Positions 36,094 through 45,315 of a stretch of DNA of 64,000 bases are shown here, piece after piece. The notes below the pieces were generated by a model that worked only from the letters and a program-made list of their open reading frames with translations, was not told where the DNA came from and made no database searches. The DNA is taken from NCBI GenBank assembly GCA_949292215.1, contig CASEYW010000008.1, positions 39,136 through 103,135 on the forward strand, in the 5' to 3' direction. The position numbers were made by a program, and so were the translations under genes. The number at the start of each line of letters is the position of its first letter. Positions within the stretch are counted from its first letter, which is position 1. This stretch comes from an uncultured bacterium (lineage in GTDB: Bacteria > Verrucomicrobiota > Lentisphaeria > Victivallales > UBA1829).

Positions 36094-36117
36094 ACAACAA
36101 AAGAAGTGTTTTGTGAA
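36089..36117 (-). promoter_or_regulatory. Promoter of the GH116 gene
   Basis: On the minus strand TTCACA (36117-36112), 17 bases, TATAAT (36094-36089), about 39 bases upstream of the ATG at 36050. Confidence 0.6.
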
Positions 36118-36147
36118 TGCAAAAATACGGAGAAAGGATGTCTTTTT

Positions 36148-36957
36148 ATGGGATTGAAAAAATTCGAGACATGGCGCTCGTGTCACAATCTGCTGAAAAT
36201 GAATCTGCTGGAGCTCTCCTTTGCCGATTTTGCCTGGCACGGCCGGAACACCTACACATTCAACCGCTGTTTTCTGGTGCTTTCCGGAAAAGGACAGATT
36301 GTGAATCACACGGCAGGAGAATCATTTCAGATGAGGACCGGATATGGATTTTTCCTGCCGGAATATCTGGATCTCGAATTTGATTTTCCCTCCGGCCTGC
36401 GTTTCCTCTGCTGGCATTTCAAACTGGAGGTTCTGCCGGGAATTGATGCCTTCCATGGACAGAAAAAATGCTTTGAATTCGCCGTTCCCGCTCCGGAACT
36501 GGAAAACTACCGGAAACTCCTGCAAGCGGAGTCTGATTGGAAAAGGATCTGTGAATTCGAGTTTTTCCTCTGGGGGCATCTTCGCCGATTCCCCTTTCCG
36601 AAAGACAACGACCCGATCCGACTGGAAGTCCTCCGCGAACGTTATGGAAAACTCCTTGCCTTTGTACGGGAACATCCGACCGCCCGGCTCGGAATCGGGG
36701 AACTGGCGGAAGTCAGCGGCATGAGCCGCGATACGTTGTCCCGTCATTTTTCCCGCGATTTCGGCATTCCCCTGAAAACCTTTCTGATGCGGGAACTTGT
36801 CTCCACGGCTGAACGCTATCTGCTCGCGGGAGAACTCTCCGTCAAAGAAATCTCCGATCTGTTCGAATTCAGCAGCGAATTTTATTTTTCCCGCTTCTTC
36901 AAACGGCACAAAGGCATCTCGCCCTCGGAGTTCCGGAAGATCAATCACCATCGCTGA
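36148..36957 (+). CDS. AraC-family transcriptional regulator
   Basis: A 269-residue regulator started at 36148, after AAAGGA; a frame from 36106 gives 14 extra residues without a ribosome site. N-terminal cupin part with HGRNTYTFNRCFLVLSGKGQI and a second strand LRFLCWHFKLEVL; C-terminal double helix-turn-helix LGIGELAEVSGMSRDTLSRHFSRDFGIPLKTFL and EISDLFEFSSEFYFSRFFKRHKGISPSEFRK. Divergent from GH116, its probable target. Its end overlaps that of the convergent glycosyltransferase by 17 bases. Confidence 0.9.
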   Translation: MGLKKFETWRSCHNLLKMNLLELSFADFAWHGRNTYTFNRCFLVLSGKGQIVNHTAGESFQMRTGYGFFLPEYLDLEFDFPSGLRFLCWHFKLEVLPGIDAFHGQKKCFEFAVPAPELENYRKLLQAESDWKRICEFEFFLWGHLRRFPFPKDNDPIRLEVLRERYGKLLAFVREHPTARLGIGELAEVSGMSRDTLSRHFSRDFGIPLKTFLMRELVSTAERYLLAGELSVKEISDLFEFSSEFYFSRFFKRHKGISPSEFRKINHHR

Positions 36958-38533
36958 CCGGAACGCCACTCTCACGCTGTTCCGGCTTGATGAAGCAGTA
37001 GGCGATCCGGAAAGACTTCGGCTCTTTTTTCATCAAACACCGGAACCAGCGAGGCGCTGCCCTGGAAAAATCCGCCGTCCGTTGTTCTGAAAGAGGAAAA
37101 AGAGGATCGCCTTTTTCCGGAAAAACAATCCGTTTCAAAGCGTGCGGAACCGACTCCGCCGCATCCCAGACCAGCACACCGCCCCGACGGAGAATATCCG
37201 CTTCGTCGATCCATTGACTGTACTCCTTCCGGGCGGAAAAATAGGCCTCCGGCTGATCCGGGGAATACACTGCGACATTGCATGTTTCACGACGTTTCCC
37301 GATCACATAGGGAAGAGGCGTTCCATACTGCCGCCGCCACTCGTTCGTCAGATAAACCGCAACAGCTTTCCCCGGGTAGTTTTCGTAATCACATCCTTTC
37401 TTCCGGTACGGCTGATGATAAACCGAACGCACCAGGAACACTCCGCCGAAAATCAGGGTAAACAGAAGAAGCACTCCGATGAAAATCCGCAGTCTCCGAA
37501 CCGTCACGACCGGACGGTACCAATACACCGCAAACAGAGGCAGAAGCGAAAAACACGGAAGGATCCATGAGTAATTGATTCTGCCTCCGGTGAGCAGAGA
37601 AAAAAGCAAAGTCAAAGCATACGGTCCCCAGCAGATGACAGTCAGAAAAAACGACTGGAATCCCCATTCCGGTTCCCGCTCTTCTCCGGACAGATGCTCC
37701 CGCCGGAAGAAAATCGCAGCCAGAACTGCAAGCGGAACAATCACCACTCCCGCTGCGCGCGAAATGGAGCGCCACGGGTATTTGAAATGATTCAGAAGAC
37801 TTCCCCCTCCACCGCCAATCGCCGCACGGTCAAACGCGTAGTCAACCGCGACAAACTGGTTGCCGATCAGCCAGACCATGTTCGGCAGAGAAATCACAGC
37901 GAACAGAACCGCCGCACAGTACACCCCCGGATGCCGGAAAGCACGCCGGCCGCACACAGTGAACAGAAGAACGGACAACATGGGAAGGAAGAGCATCAGT
38001 CCGTAATATTTTGTCATAAAGGAAAGCCCCGCGAAGAGTCCGGTCAGCAGCCAGTCGCGAAGCCGGTTGCCGTCGCGGAGGGAACGGTAAAAAAACAGGA
38101 TGGTCAGCGGCCAGAGCCCAAGTTCCATGACATCATCGCAAAGTTCGGCAGCTTTCATTCCGTAAAATGTGATGAGTGTCAGTGCAAGCGTGGAAATGAA
38201 TGCCCGTGACGGAGTTACAAAACGGTTTGCCAGCTTCCAGATGCAGAAGAGTCCCGTACAGACAAACACCTGGCTCAACAGGTAGTTGACCCAGAGCGCC
38301 CCTCCGGTCAGGACATAAAATCCGTGACCAAGCCATGCACCGAAATAGGGGTTCTTGTCATAGCCCCATTGGAAATGGCGCCCCCAGACAATGTTCTCCA
38401 GAATGTCAATGAAATCATTGTCCAGCGAAACCAGCGGCAACGCTGTCCAGAATACGCCCCATACGGCGAGCAGGAACAGAAAAATCCTTGTCAGTTTCTT
38501 TTCATCAACGGGTGCGGCATCCGGTTTCATCAT
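36941..38533 (-). CDS. ArnT/PMT-like membrane glycosyltransferase (GT39/GT83 type)
   Basis: A 530-residue polytopic protein. I start at 38533 after AGGGAG; the frame upstream to 38689 overlaps GH36 and lacks a start signal. About ten to twelve membrane helices are visible, including IFLFLLAVWGVFWTALPL and SRAFISTLALTLITF. The first periplasmic loop holds LDNDFIDILENIVWGRHFQWGYDKNP, the acidic loop typical of the PMT_2 superfamily that uses polyprenyl-phosphate sugars. It probably transfers a sugar to lipid A, a protein or an envelope glycan. Target unknown. Confidence 0.8.
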   Translation of the reverse strand: MMKPDAAPVDEKKLTRIFLFLLAVWGVFWTALPLVSLDNDFIDILENIVWGRHFQWGYDKNPYFGAWLGHGFYVLTGGALWVNYLLSQVFVCTGLFCIWKLANRFVTPSRAFISTLALTLITFYGMKAAELCDDVMELGLWPLTILFFYRSLRDGNRLRDWLLTGLFAGLSFMTKYYGLMLFLPMLSVLLFTVCGRRAFRHPGVYCAAVLFAVISLPNMVWLIGNQFVAVDYAFDRAAIGGGGGSLLNHFKYPWRSISRAAGVVIVPLAVLAAIFFRREHLSGEEREPEWGFQSFFLTVICWGPYALTLLFSLLTGGRINYSWILPCFSLLPLFAVYWYRPVVTVRRLRIFIGVLLLFTLIFGGVFLVRSVYHQPYRKKGCDYENYPGKAVAVYLTNEWRRQYGTPLPYVIGKRRETCNVAVYSPDQPEAYFSARKEYSQWIDEADILRRGGVLVWDAAESVPHALKRIVFPEKGDPLFPLSEQRTADFSRAAPRWFRCLMKKEPKSFRIAYCFIKPEQRESGVPVSDGD

Positions 38534-38584
38534 CAAGACTCCCTGATTTGATATCGTGTCCCATCTGAAGATTGAATGCCGGAT

Positions 38585-38593
38585 AATATAGCA
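38585..38593 (-). promoter_or_regulatory. Extended -10 element of the glycosyltransferase gene
   Basis: TGCTATATT on the minus strand (38593-38585) matches the TGnTATAAT extended -10 form; no good -35 box is present. It lies 52 bases upstream of the start. Confidence 0.35.
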
Positions 38594-38661
38594 AGATTTA
38601 TTTTCTTTTCCAGCGGCGGAGAACAGACGGCCCGAAAATCCGTCAGGTTCCCCACTTCCGA

Positions 38662-40407
38662 TCAATGCGCTTCCAGATAGCCGGAGCACGGGATCCGGAC
38701 CGTTTGCAATCCCGGATGCAGATGGATGTATCCCCGGGATTCTCCGAAACAGTCATGGATTTCCGCACTCTGTCCCGGTCCTTCCAGATCAATCAGCACC
38801 TTCTCCGAAGCAGAAGCATTTGCGATCAGAACCCTCTGTTTCCCTTCGGGCCACCTGACAGCATATTGCTCTGCATACAGCACCACCGCCGCGGAGGAAT
38901 CGTTGTCCGCAACCACAACAGGATAATTCAATTCCGGATGCAGCGGAATCAATGCCCCGAAAAGGAACAGATCGCGATGCCTCTTCCAGAAAGAGAGCCA
39001 CGCCCGGAGCATACGCCGGTGCTCCGGAGGAAGATCCGCCAGCCGGACGGAAATCTGAGGAACCGAAAAAACGACATTCCAGAGCTGCCGCGCCGCAGAT
39101 TCCGCAGATTCCTCTCCGCACCACCCGAGCATATCGGAATGCACGGCGGTATTTCCGGACAGCAGACGGAGATTGATGATCCGCCGACGATTCGCAATCC
39201 GGTCGCCGGGACAGTCGCTCGCACGGAACAAATTGGCAAAATGACGCATCGCCGGCGCATTGTAATCCTGCCGGAATTCGATCAGGATATCGGAACGGAT
39301 CGCCCGCAATGCATGACACATCCCCTCCAGCAGAACGGCAACCGCTTCATCCACAGATTTGCAGTCGCGTCCGGCGAACTCTTCACCGATTGCCGGATCG
39401 GTGCAGTCGGAAGGAAGCGGGAAACGGTCGAGAAAATCAATTTTAACTCCATCGAGTCCAAAGGATTCGACCAGTCTGGCACACCGTTGGATCAGTCCGG
39501 CACGGACTTCCGGGAAACGCGGATCAACCACCCACGTATTCAAACCTTTCGAAAAATAGAGCAGCTTTCCTTTCATCATCGGGAAAAGCGGCGAATCTTC
39601 TCCGAGGAACGGCAGCGCGACCCACAACAGATAACGCACTCCCATTGCCTGTACCCGCTGTACATGTTCCTTCAGATTGGAAAAGCGGGCGGAAGGAACC
39701 CATTCTCCCGCGCTTGCATAGCTTCCCGCGCCGCAGATTTTCTGCCACCCGTCATCCACAATCACAGTTCCGATGCCATATTCGAGACCGAGTTTCGTCT
39801 CCTGCTCCACGGCCTCCGGAGAAATCGAATGATGATAGCTGTACCAGGTGGAATACAACGGTTCCAGAGCGGTTTCCGGAACCGGCATGGGCGAATACGC
39901 CGGCATAGCCTCCCACCATGCGGCAGCATCACGAAGAGCCTGCGAAAAAGGAATCTTCCGCAAATCAAGCCGGATTTGAACTTGAGAAGGCTGGGAAAAT
40001 GCAGGAAAAACGATCCTGCACTCCGCCTGAAAGGAATATTCACTGATCCCTGTATAAAGCTCAACTGGAAGAATCGATTCGGAGATCGCCGCCGTCAGGC
40101 GGTTTCCACTGTCCGCTCCGACCAGAGAAAAGACCGGGACACGGCAACAGAGCTGCGATGTCGTTTTCGAAAACCAGTCCGGCGGCAGAAACTGGGGATA
40201 TCCGACACCGATTTTTCCGGCATCGGCAACCCAGCGGAACTGGATGTCGTCCTGCGGAATCCGCCATTCGGCGGAAAATCCGGGACACGGCTCTGCCAGA
40301 TGAATCTCCACAATACCAATTCCGTCATGCCATTCTGTTTTCACCTGTGCTGAAGGAGAAAGGCCTTTCAGTTCCATTCTCAACCTGTTGGAAATCATGC
40401 AATCCAT
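38662..40407 (-). CDS. GH36-family alpha-galactosidase-like enzyme
   Basis: A 581-residue melibiase-type enzyme without a signal peptide. N-terminal beta-sandwich to about residue 180, then a TIM barrel: IGTVIVDDGWQK, nucleophile D324 in LDGVKIDFLDRF, and acid/base D398 in LFRASDCPGD, the GH36 K-x-D and SD pattern. It would release terminal alpha-galactose (or a related alpha-sugar) from imported oligosaccharides. The ATG follows the SGNH stop by one base, so translation is coupled. It closes the block 2 operon. Confidence 0.87.
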   Translation of the reverse strand: MDCMISNRLRMELKGLSPSAQVKTEWHDGIGIVEIHLAEPCPGFSAEWRIPQDDIQFRWVADAGKIGVGYPQFLPPDWFSKTTSQLCCRVPVFSLVGADSGNRLTAAISESILPVELYTGISEYSFQAECRIVFPAFSQPSQVQIRLDLRKIPFSQALRDAAAWWEAMPAYSPMPVPETALEPLYSTWYSYHHSISPEAVEQETKLGLEYGIGTVIVDDGWQKICGAGSYASAGEWVPSARFSNLKEHVQRVQAMGVRYLLWVALPFLGEDSPLFPMMKGKLLYFSKGLNTWVVDPRFPEVRAGLIQRCARLVESFGLDGVKIDFLDRFPLPSDCTDPAIGEEFAGRDCKSVDEAVAVLLEGMCHALRAIRSDILIEFRQDYNAPAMRHFANLFRASDCPGDRIANRRRIINLRLLSGNTAVHSDMLGWCGEESAESAARQLWNVVFSVPQISVRLADLPPEHRRMLRAWLSFWKRHRDLFLFGALIPLHPELNYPVVVADNDSSAAVVLYAEQYAVRWPEGKQRVLIANASASEKVLIDLEGPGQSAEIHDCFGESRGYIHLHPGLQTVRIPCSGYLEAH

Positions 40408-40408
40408 T

Positions 40409-41464
40409 TTATGTTTCTTTCCTTTCCGTCGATCCTTTGTTGCGATTCAATTCCTGCTGTAAGATTCTGGTCATACAGTTTGCCATGTGAGCGAATGCCA
40501 GGTCATTGGGATGGACGCCATCCATGGAAACTTCATCACTTCCGTAGAAATTTCGTCCAGCCACAAAATGCAAAGAGGAATACCGTTTTCTCATTCTCCG
40601 GCAGATTCCGCTGTAGATGCGGAATTTCTCATCCTCGCTTTTTTTCAGTTCCCGATTCAGCCATGAATGAAAATGCGCGGGCGCGCCCAGCATGAAAACG
40701 GGAGTTCCCGGACGGGTGGAACAAAGAATGTCGATGAACCGTTCCGTATTTGCCTTTGCACTTTCCGGTGTCAGATTATGATATGGATCAATCACAAACA
40801 GTTCCGCATCAAGTTCCGCAAGCACTTCCGCCATCTCCTTTTCCAGCTTTGCCGCACCGGAAAAGCCCAGATTAATCAGCGGTAGATCAAGATTCCTGGC
40901 GACAATCTGAGGAGTCCCGAGACCGGAACGGATCGCAAACGCGCCGTGAACAATGCTGGTCCCATACCAGACCAGCGGCTTCCGAGTCCGGGGAGGAATC
41001 CGGAAGAATCCGGCGCCGTCATCGACTCCAAGATGAAGACGCAGAAGCTGATTGCGCATCGGCAGATACAGCAGACAACGGCGCATTTTCCGTTCAATCC
41101 CCTCAAACAGAAGGGATTCCGGATGCTGGTTCTGAACGTCATGATGCCCTGTTGCCGCAGCCCAGCGCCAGCGCTTCCGTGTTTCATCAAAAATATAAAG
41201 ATCCACTCCGCAATGCGAACAGACATTGAAATTGGATTCTCCGATCTGCTCCATTCCAAGCTCCCATTTCGCACGAAGCGATGTTGAATCCGTATCAAAA
41301 AAGACACACATGCCCGTTGTGGAGTGGGAATTGCTCCAGACCAGAGGGAGAACCGTTTTGATTTTCGCAGGAAGGCGGTCAAATGGCGACTCTGTATTGT
41401 TCCATCCGCGACCCTCCACCTGATCGGGCGTTATTTCATGCCAGACAATCGTTTCCGTTTTCAT
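40409..41464 (-). CDS. SGNH hydrolase with N-terminal GxDLY-type beta domain
   Basis: A 351-residue cytoplasmic esterase, started at 41464 (MKTETIVWHEI) after AAAGGG. The N-terminal half is a beta-rich domain with the GVDLYIFDETRKRWRW block (cf. GxDLY domain); the C-terminal SGNH domain has a GDSL variant WYGTSIVHGAFA, block II NLGFSGAAKLE, block III DPYHNLTPESA, and the catalytic Asp-His in DGVHPNDLAFA. Likely a sugar deacetylase acting before GH36. It is between the GH39-like and GH36 genes. Confidence 0.85.
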   Translation of the reverse strand: MKTETIVWHEITPDQVEGRGWNNTESPFDRLPAKIKTVLPLVWSNSHSTTGMCVFFDTDSTSLRAKWELGMEQIGESNFNVCSHCGVDLYIFDETRKRWRWAAATGHHDVQNQHPESLLFEGIERKMRRCLLYLPMRNQLLRLHLGVDDGAGFFRIPPRTRKPLVWYGTSIVHGAFAIRSGLGTPQIVARNLDLPLINLGFSGAAKLEKEMAEVLAELDAELFVIDPYHNLTPESAKANTERFIDILCSTRPGTPVFMLGAPAHFHSWLNRELKKSEDEKFRIYSGICRRMRKRYSSLHFVAGRNFYGSDEVSMDGVHPNDLAFAHMANCMTRILQQELNRNKGSTERKET

Positions 41465-41505
41465 AGTCACCCTTTTTGTTTTATCCGTTTGCCGAAAACA
41501 GTCAT

Positions 41506-44500
41506 TTACTCGCGGTTCCGGATCTTCAAAAGCGGGAAGAGATCCGGAGTCCACCCGCGCCCGAGTCCGGGAGCAATGGAAAGAAAACTTTCACGGAAGT
41601 TTCCGTCGTTGTCATTCAAAAGAAGATTGAAGCGGAATGGCAGTTGATCAATTCCAAGCATTTCCGACGGGGCGGAAAATTCATATACCGTTTTCCGATT
41701 CTTTTCATTGCGGGACACCGTCAGACGGGTCCGTTCAACGGCATTCACGGCATTCTTTTTCAAAGGAGCATCCCATAAAAAGACCTCCCCCGTCCCATTC
41801 GGACGGCATGAAAGACCGAAGCGCCAGAACCCGCTCACTCCAAAAGGCACAACGGCAAACTGAACACTGTCACCGCACCAGAGCTCTTCACCGGCAAATT
41901 TCTGGCTGTGAATGTCGTCGGTCACTTCAATTCTGAGCCGGAATTCCTTCCGGTTCAACATCAGAAAAATCCTGCCGCTGAGGTCCTCCGGTCCTTTCCA
42001 GACATACGGTTCGTGCTCCGGATCACTCGGGACCTGGACCGAAACCTGTTCGACGCGGTTCAGCACATAATCCGGATTTTCCGGAAAACGGTTCATCGAA
42101 GGAGTGTGGACGAACTCGAACGGAAGCGGAAAAACTTCTTCCGCCCGGGCGCCCAATGCAAGACAGAGCCGGTTTCCGTCAGAGAGATTGCCCTCTTCCT
42201 TCCCCAGAATCCGGAGCGCAATCTTCCGGGAAGAACGTGCCGGAATACGCATCCCACCCTTCTGCGGTCGAATCTTCAAAGAGTCCACCGTTTCAAACCG
42301 GAAACGGACTGAGATTTCTCTGACAGACGGATTGAAGACCTCCAGCAGAACCCGCTCTTCTTTGCCCGGCAGGAAGGTTGTATTTCCATGAAAACGAAAC
42401 ATCTCCCCACAATAGACCGGATCTTCTTTCTGCCCGGTGATCTTCAATGTGGAAGGAGACTCCCCTACCTCCAGGCGGATGACGCCGTCCTTCACCGTCA
42501 GCTCCTGTTCATTTCCGAACAGATCGACAAGCGAGGCTTTTCCGGCAACACTGCCGAAAAGCAGAATCTGCTTCCGGAACTGATGCAGATTATGCCAGTT
42601 GGCAAACAAACGGGTTCCACCATCCTGAAATTCCAGAAGAGTGTAATTCTGATTGTCAGCAATGGTCCGAACGAACTTTGCACGACCGTAAAGATCCGTC
42701 AGCATATTAAAAGTCAGATAGGAGGGTTTCGGCTGAAAATTATGAAGCAGCAACCCGAAGTTGTGTTCCTTGTTGAGCCGGTCATTGCCATCATCACGGA
42801 GATTGTACCAGTTGTACGCCATAATGCCGCGGGACCAGCAGAACAGCGGTTTGCGGAATGTCTCCGCAGCTTGTATCATTTCACCGTAATTTCTAGTGGA
42901 AAGCCCCGCTTCATTCAAATACCACGGTTTGTGGCTGCCGTACTGCTTTTTGAGTTTCTCATAACGGGTCAATTCCAGTCGGCAGGAAGTCCGCAGAGTT
43001 CCATGATTATGCGAAGCGAAGACATCGTAATCATTCTTCCCCTCCGCCATCGTACGTTGAACGACGTCCCGGCTTCCATTGGAAACAGTTGGAGGATAAA
43101 GTGTTGCAAAACCTCCGGAAAGGATTTTCACATTGGAATCCGTCTTTCGGATCTCTTCCGCCGCAATTTTCAGCAGAGCCAGATAATCCTCCGTGGAGAA
43201 ATCGGCAAAAGAGAACAGATCAGGTTCATTCCATATTTCGATAAAGGCACATCTTCCGGCATACCGTTCTGCAAAAATACGATTGAATCTGCGCCATGCG
43301 TGGAAATCCGGCAAGGCGCGTCCCGGCTTTTTCCTGCCGGAAACAGGCTTCCAGGTCCGGGCGACAGCCCATTTCGGGAGTCTGGAATGCAGAACTTGCG
43401 ATTTCAAACCATGCCGTTCCATGGCTGTGAATACACGATCCAGCGGAGCAAAATCCCAGGAATCTTTTTTTCTTTCCATAATATCCCAATAGGAGCAGAA
43501 ACGAAGAATTCCGGCTCCAGCCGCCGCAGCAGCGGCAATCTCCTTTCTCATCAGTTCCGGAGAAAGATGCGGCAAATGCTGGGAACAGATCCCGAACAAA
43601 AACTCTCCACCGGTCCGTTCTCCGGCTTTCGCCAGACGGATGGATGCAAAACGGAATTCCCCCATGTCCGCCTCTTTTGTTCCATCCAGCAGAACCGACC
43701 AATACTTTACACGGTAAACGCCATATTGCAAAGGAACCCTGAAAGGAATTTCTCGGCTTTCTTTCCTGTTCAGCGAATAGATACCGCTCTTTTTCTCTAC
43801 CACGGTTCCGTTCCAATCCGCAACAGTGAAGGAAAGGGACGCTTTGACAGGGACCTCTGATTTGTTCTGGAGAATCATTGTTCCGTTCCGATCCGCCGGA
43901 TTCAAAAAAGCGAATCCGTGTTCCGGCAAACGCAGCGAAAGTTCCGGAGGTTTCGTCAACGGATCAAGGATCTCCACAGAAACTTCTTTCAGCTCAAGGA
44001 TTCCATCCCCTTTCTGGAAACGGAAGGTTCCCCCGGAAAGAAAAACCGGAAAATCAATTTTGCCGTTTTTCTTCTTTCCCCAGGAATGATCCGGTGCAAG
44101 GTGCCGGTCAATCAGAAATCGGAGAGTTCCGTTCTTTCTTCCGGCACCGTTCAAAATATATTGCAGGATCTCGCCGTCCGCATCCTTCAGACACAAAGTG
44201 AAATTTTCCAGCGGAGCTGTTTCTGCCAGACGGAATTCAATGGCAATCCGGTTGAAATCCGGCAGTTTTCGAGCAGAAGACAGATAAAATCCGCAGTAAT
44301 CCCTTTTGGATGTTTTTACAAAACGGATCACCTGTTCCCCCGTTTCTTTTCTTGCGGGAAAGGATGTATACGACTCCTTTTTCTCCTGAGAAGTTTTTAT
44401 CTTCAGTTCAGGGGCCGTAATCACCATCTCCGACTTTGCAGAAACCGGAAGGATGAAAAAAGAAAGCATGGCAAACAGAACACCGGAAATTGATCTGCAA

Positions 44501-44511
44501 AACAGTTTCAT
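41506..44511 (-). CDS. Large secreted GH39-like glycosidase with C-terminal CBM9-like domain
   Basis: A 1001-residue exported enzyme; signal peptide at 1-25 (LSFFILPVSA). Residues about 30-295 are beta-sandwich domains; the barrel holds acid/base E429 in IEIWNEPDLF and nucleophile E534 in WYLNEAGLS, the GH39/GH5-like clan GH-A signature. A beta domain follows, and the last 190 residues (from YVWKGPEDLSGRIFLMLNRKEF) resemble the CBM9 fold. Acts outside the cytoplasm on a beta-linked glycan; xylan or a uronic polymer are only guesses. It follows the pseudopilin gene by 27 bases. Confidence 0.82.
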   Translation of the reverse strand: MKLFCRSISGVLFAMLSFFILPVSAKSEMVITAPELKIKTSQEKKESYTSFPARKETGEQVIRFVKTSKRDYCGFYLSSARKLPDFNRIAIEFRLAETAPLENFTLCLKDADGEILQYILNGAGRKNGTLRFLIDRHLAPDHSWGKKKNGKIDFPVFLSGGTFRFQKGDGILELKEVSVEILDPLTKPPELSLRLPEHGFAFLNPADRNGTMILQNKSEVPVKASLSFTVADWNGTVVEKKSGIYSLNRKESREIPFRVPLQYGVYRVKYWSVLLDGTKEADMGEFRFASIRLAKAGERTGGEFLFGICSQHLPHLSPELMRKEIAAAAAAGAGILRFCSYWDIMERKKDSWDFAPLDRVFTAMERHGLKSQVLHSRLPKWAVARTWKPVSGRKKPGRALPDFHAWRRFNRIFAERYAGRCAFIEIWNEPDLFSFADFSTEDYLALLKIAAEEIRKTDSNVKILSGGFATLYPPTVSNGSRDVVQRTMAEGKNDYDVFASHNHGTLRTSCRLELTRYEKLKKQYGSHKPWYLNEAGLSTRNYGEMIQAAETFRKPLFCWSRGIMAYNWYNLRDDGNDRLNKEHNFGLLLHNFQPKPSYLTFNMLTDLYGRAKFVRTIADNQNYTLLEFQDGGTRLFANWHNLHQFRKQILLFGSVAGKASLVDLFGNEQELTVKDGVIRLEVGESPSTLKITGQKEDPVYCGEMFRFHGNTTFLPGKEERVLLEVFNPSVREISVRFRFETVDSLKIRPQKGGMRIPARSSRKIALRILGKEEGNLSDGNRLCLALGARAEEVFPLPFEFVHTPSMNRFPENPDYVLNRVEQVSVQVPSDPEHEPYVWKGPEDLSGRIFLMLNRKEFRLRIEVTDDIHSQKFAGEELWCGDSVQFAVVPFGVSGFWRFGLSCRPNGTGEVFLWDAPLKKNAVNAVERTRLTVSRNEKNRKTVYEFSAPSEMLGIDQLPFRFNLLLNDNDGNFRESFLSIAPGLGRGWTPDLFPLLKIRNRE

Positions 44512-44538
44512 AACATCTCCCTGTAATTGATTGAATGA

Positions 44539-45291
44539 TCAATTTGCCGCCATCCAACCGCGGGAGGCATCCCGGTAATAGATCACTTTGTTTTCCTCTT
44601 CCTCGTTCCAGACCTCCCGCAGATTTTCAGCGTATGCCCCGGGACTCATTCCCTGGGCATGACCGTCAAGGAACAGAAGGTTGCCCGTCCCAAGATGAAC
44701 ATTGCAGAAGCCCCCCTGCGCTCCGCTCTGCCGGACTTCGGTATAATCAAACGCGATCAGCTCATCCATGGAATTTTTTGCACTGCACGCAAGCAGAGGA
44801 AAGACGGATGGCCGCGGCATGTTCTTGTAGACAATCCAATGACCGACTCCTCCTTTGCTGTTTCGATATTTTCCGGGAACCCCCACCAGGGAAGCTCCGA
44901 GATCCGGAGCAAAAAAACCGTATGTCGTGCCAGAATCTCTGAACGCCTTTCCCAGGACCGGGCAATAGTAAATCCGGCCTTCACTTTCAGCGCGAATACG
45001 CCACATTGCCTGTCCAACCAAAGTGTAATGCCAGCGTCCATCACTCGGCAGAAACAGAAATGTTTCGTCATTCGAATCCAGATACATGCGGAAGAGCACA
45101 CCGAGCTGTTTCAGATTGTTCAGACAGGAAATCTTTCTCGCACTCTCTCTGGCTTTGTTCAGGGAAGGCAGAAGAAGAGAACACAATATTGCAATTACTG
45201 CTATTACAACTAAAAGTTCTATTAATGTAAATATTTTTTCCTTTGCTTTCAAGGAACTTGCAAAATCCGCTTTTCTGTTTCTTTTTCTCAT
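44539..45291 (-). CDS. Type II/IV pseudopilin-like protein (block 2)
   Basis: A 250-residue prepilin-like protein: [33 protein letters not shown] is the cleavage/methylation and helix region, followed by [18 protein letters not shown]. The C-terminus has a perfect H-x9-DG motif ([15 protein letters not shown]), the processing-associated signature of Lentisphaerota/Planctomycetes pseudopilins. It lies 24 bases downstream of the GntR-type regulator and 27 bases upstream of the GH39-like enzyme, so all three are probably one transcript. Confidence 0.9.
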   Translation of the reverse strand: MRKRNRKADFASSLKAKEKIFTLIELLVVIAVIAILCSLLLPSLNKARESARKISCLNNLKQLGVLFRMYLDSNDETFLFLPSDGRWHYTLVGQAMWRIRAESEGRIYYCPVLGKAFRDSGTTYGFFAPDLGASLVGVPGKYRNSKGGVGHWIVYKNMPRPSVFPLLACSAKNSMDELIAFDYTEVRQSGAQGGFCNVHLGTGNLLFLDGHAQGMSPGAYAENLREVWNEEEENKVIYYRDASRGWMAAN

Positions 45292-45315
45292 GACAGCTCC
45301 CTTTCTGTTCGATTC

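Noticed and set aside
44525..44544. AATTGAT/ATCAATT hairpin at the pseudopilin stop in block 2
   Set aside because: AT-rich seven-pair stem is weak and overlaps coding sequence.
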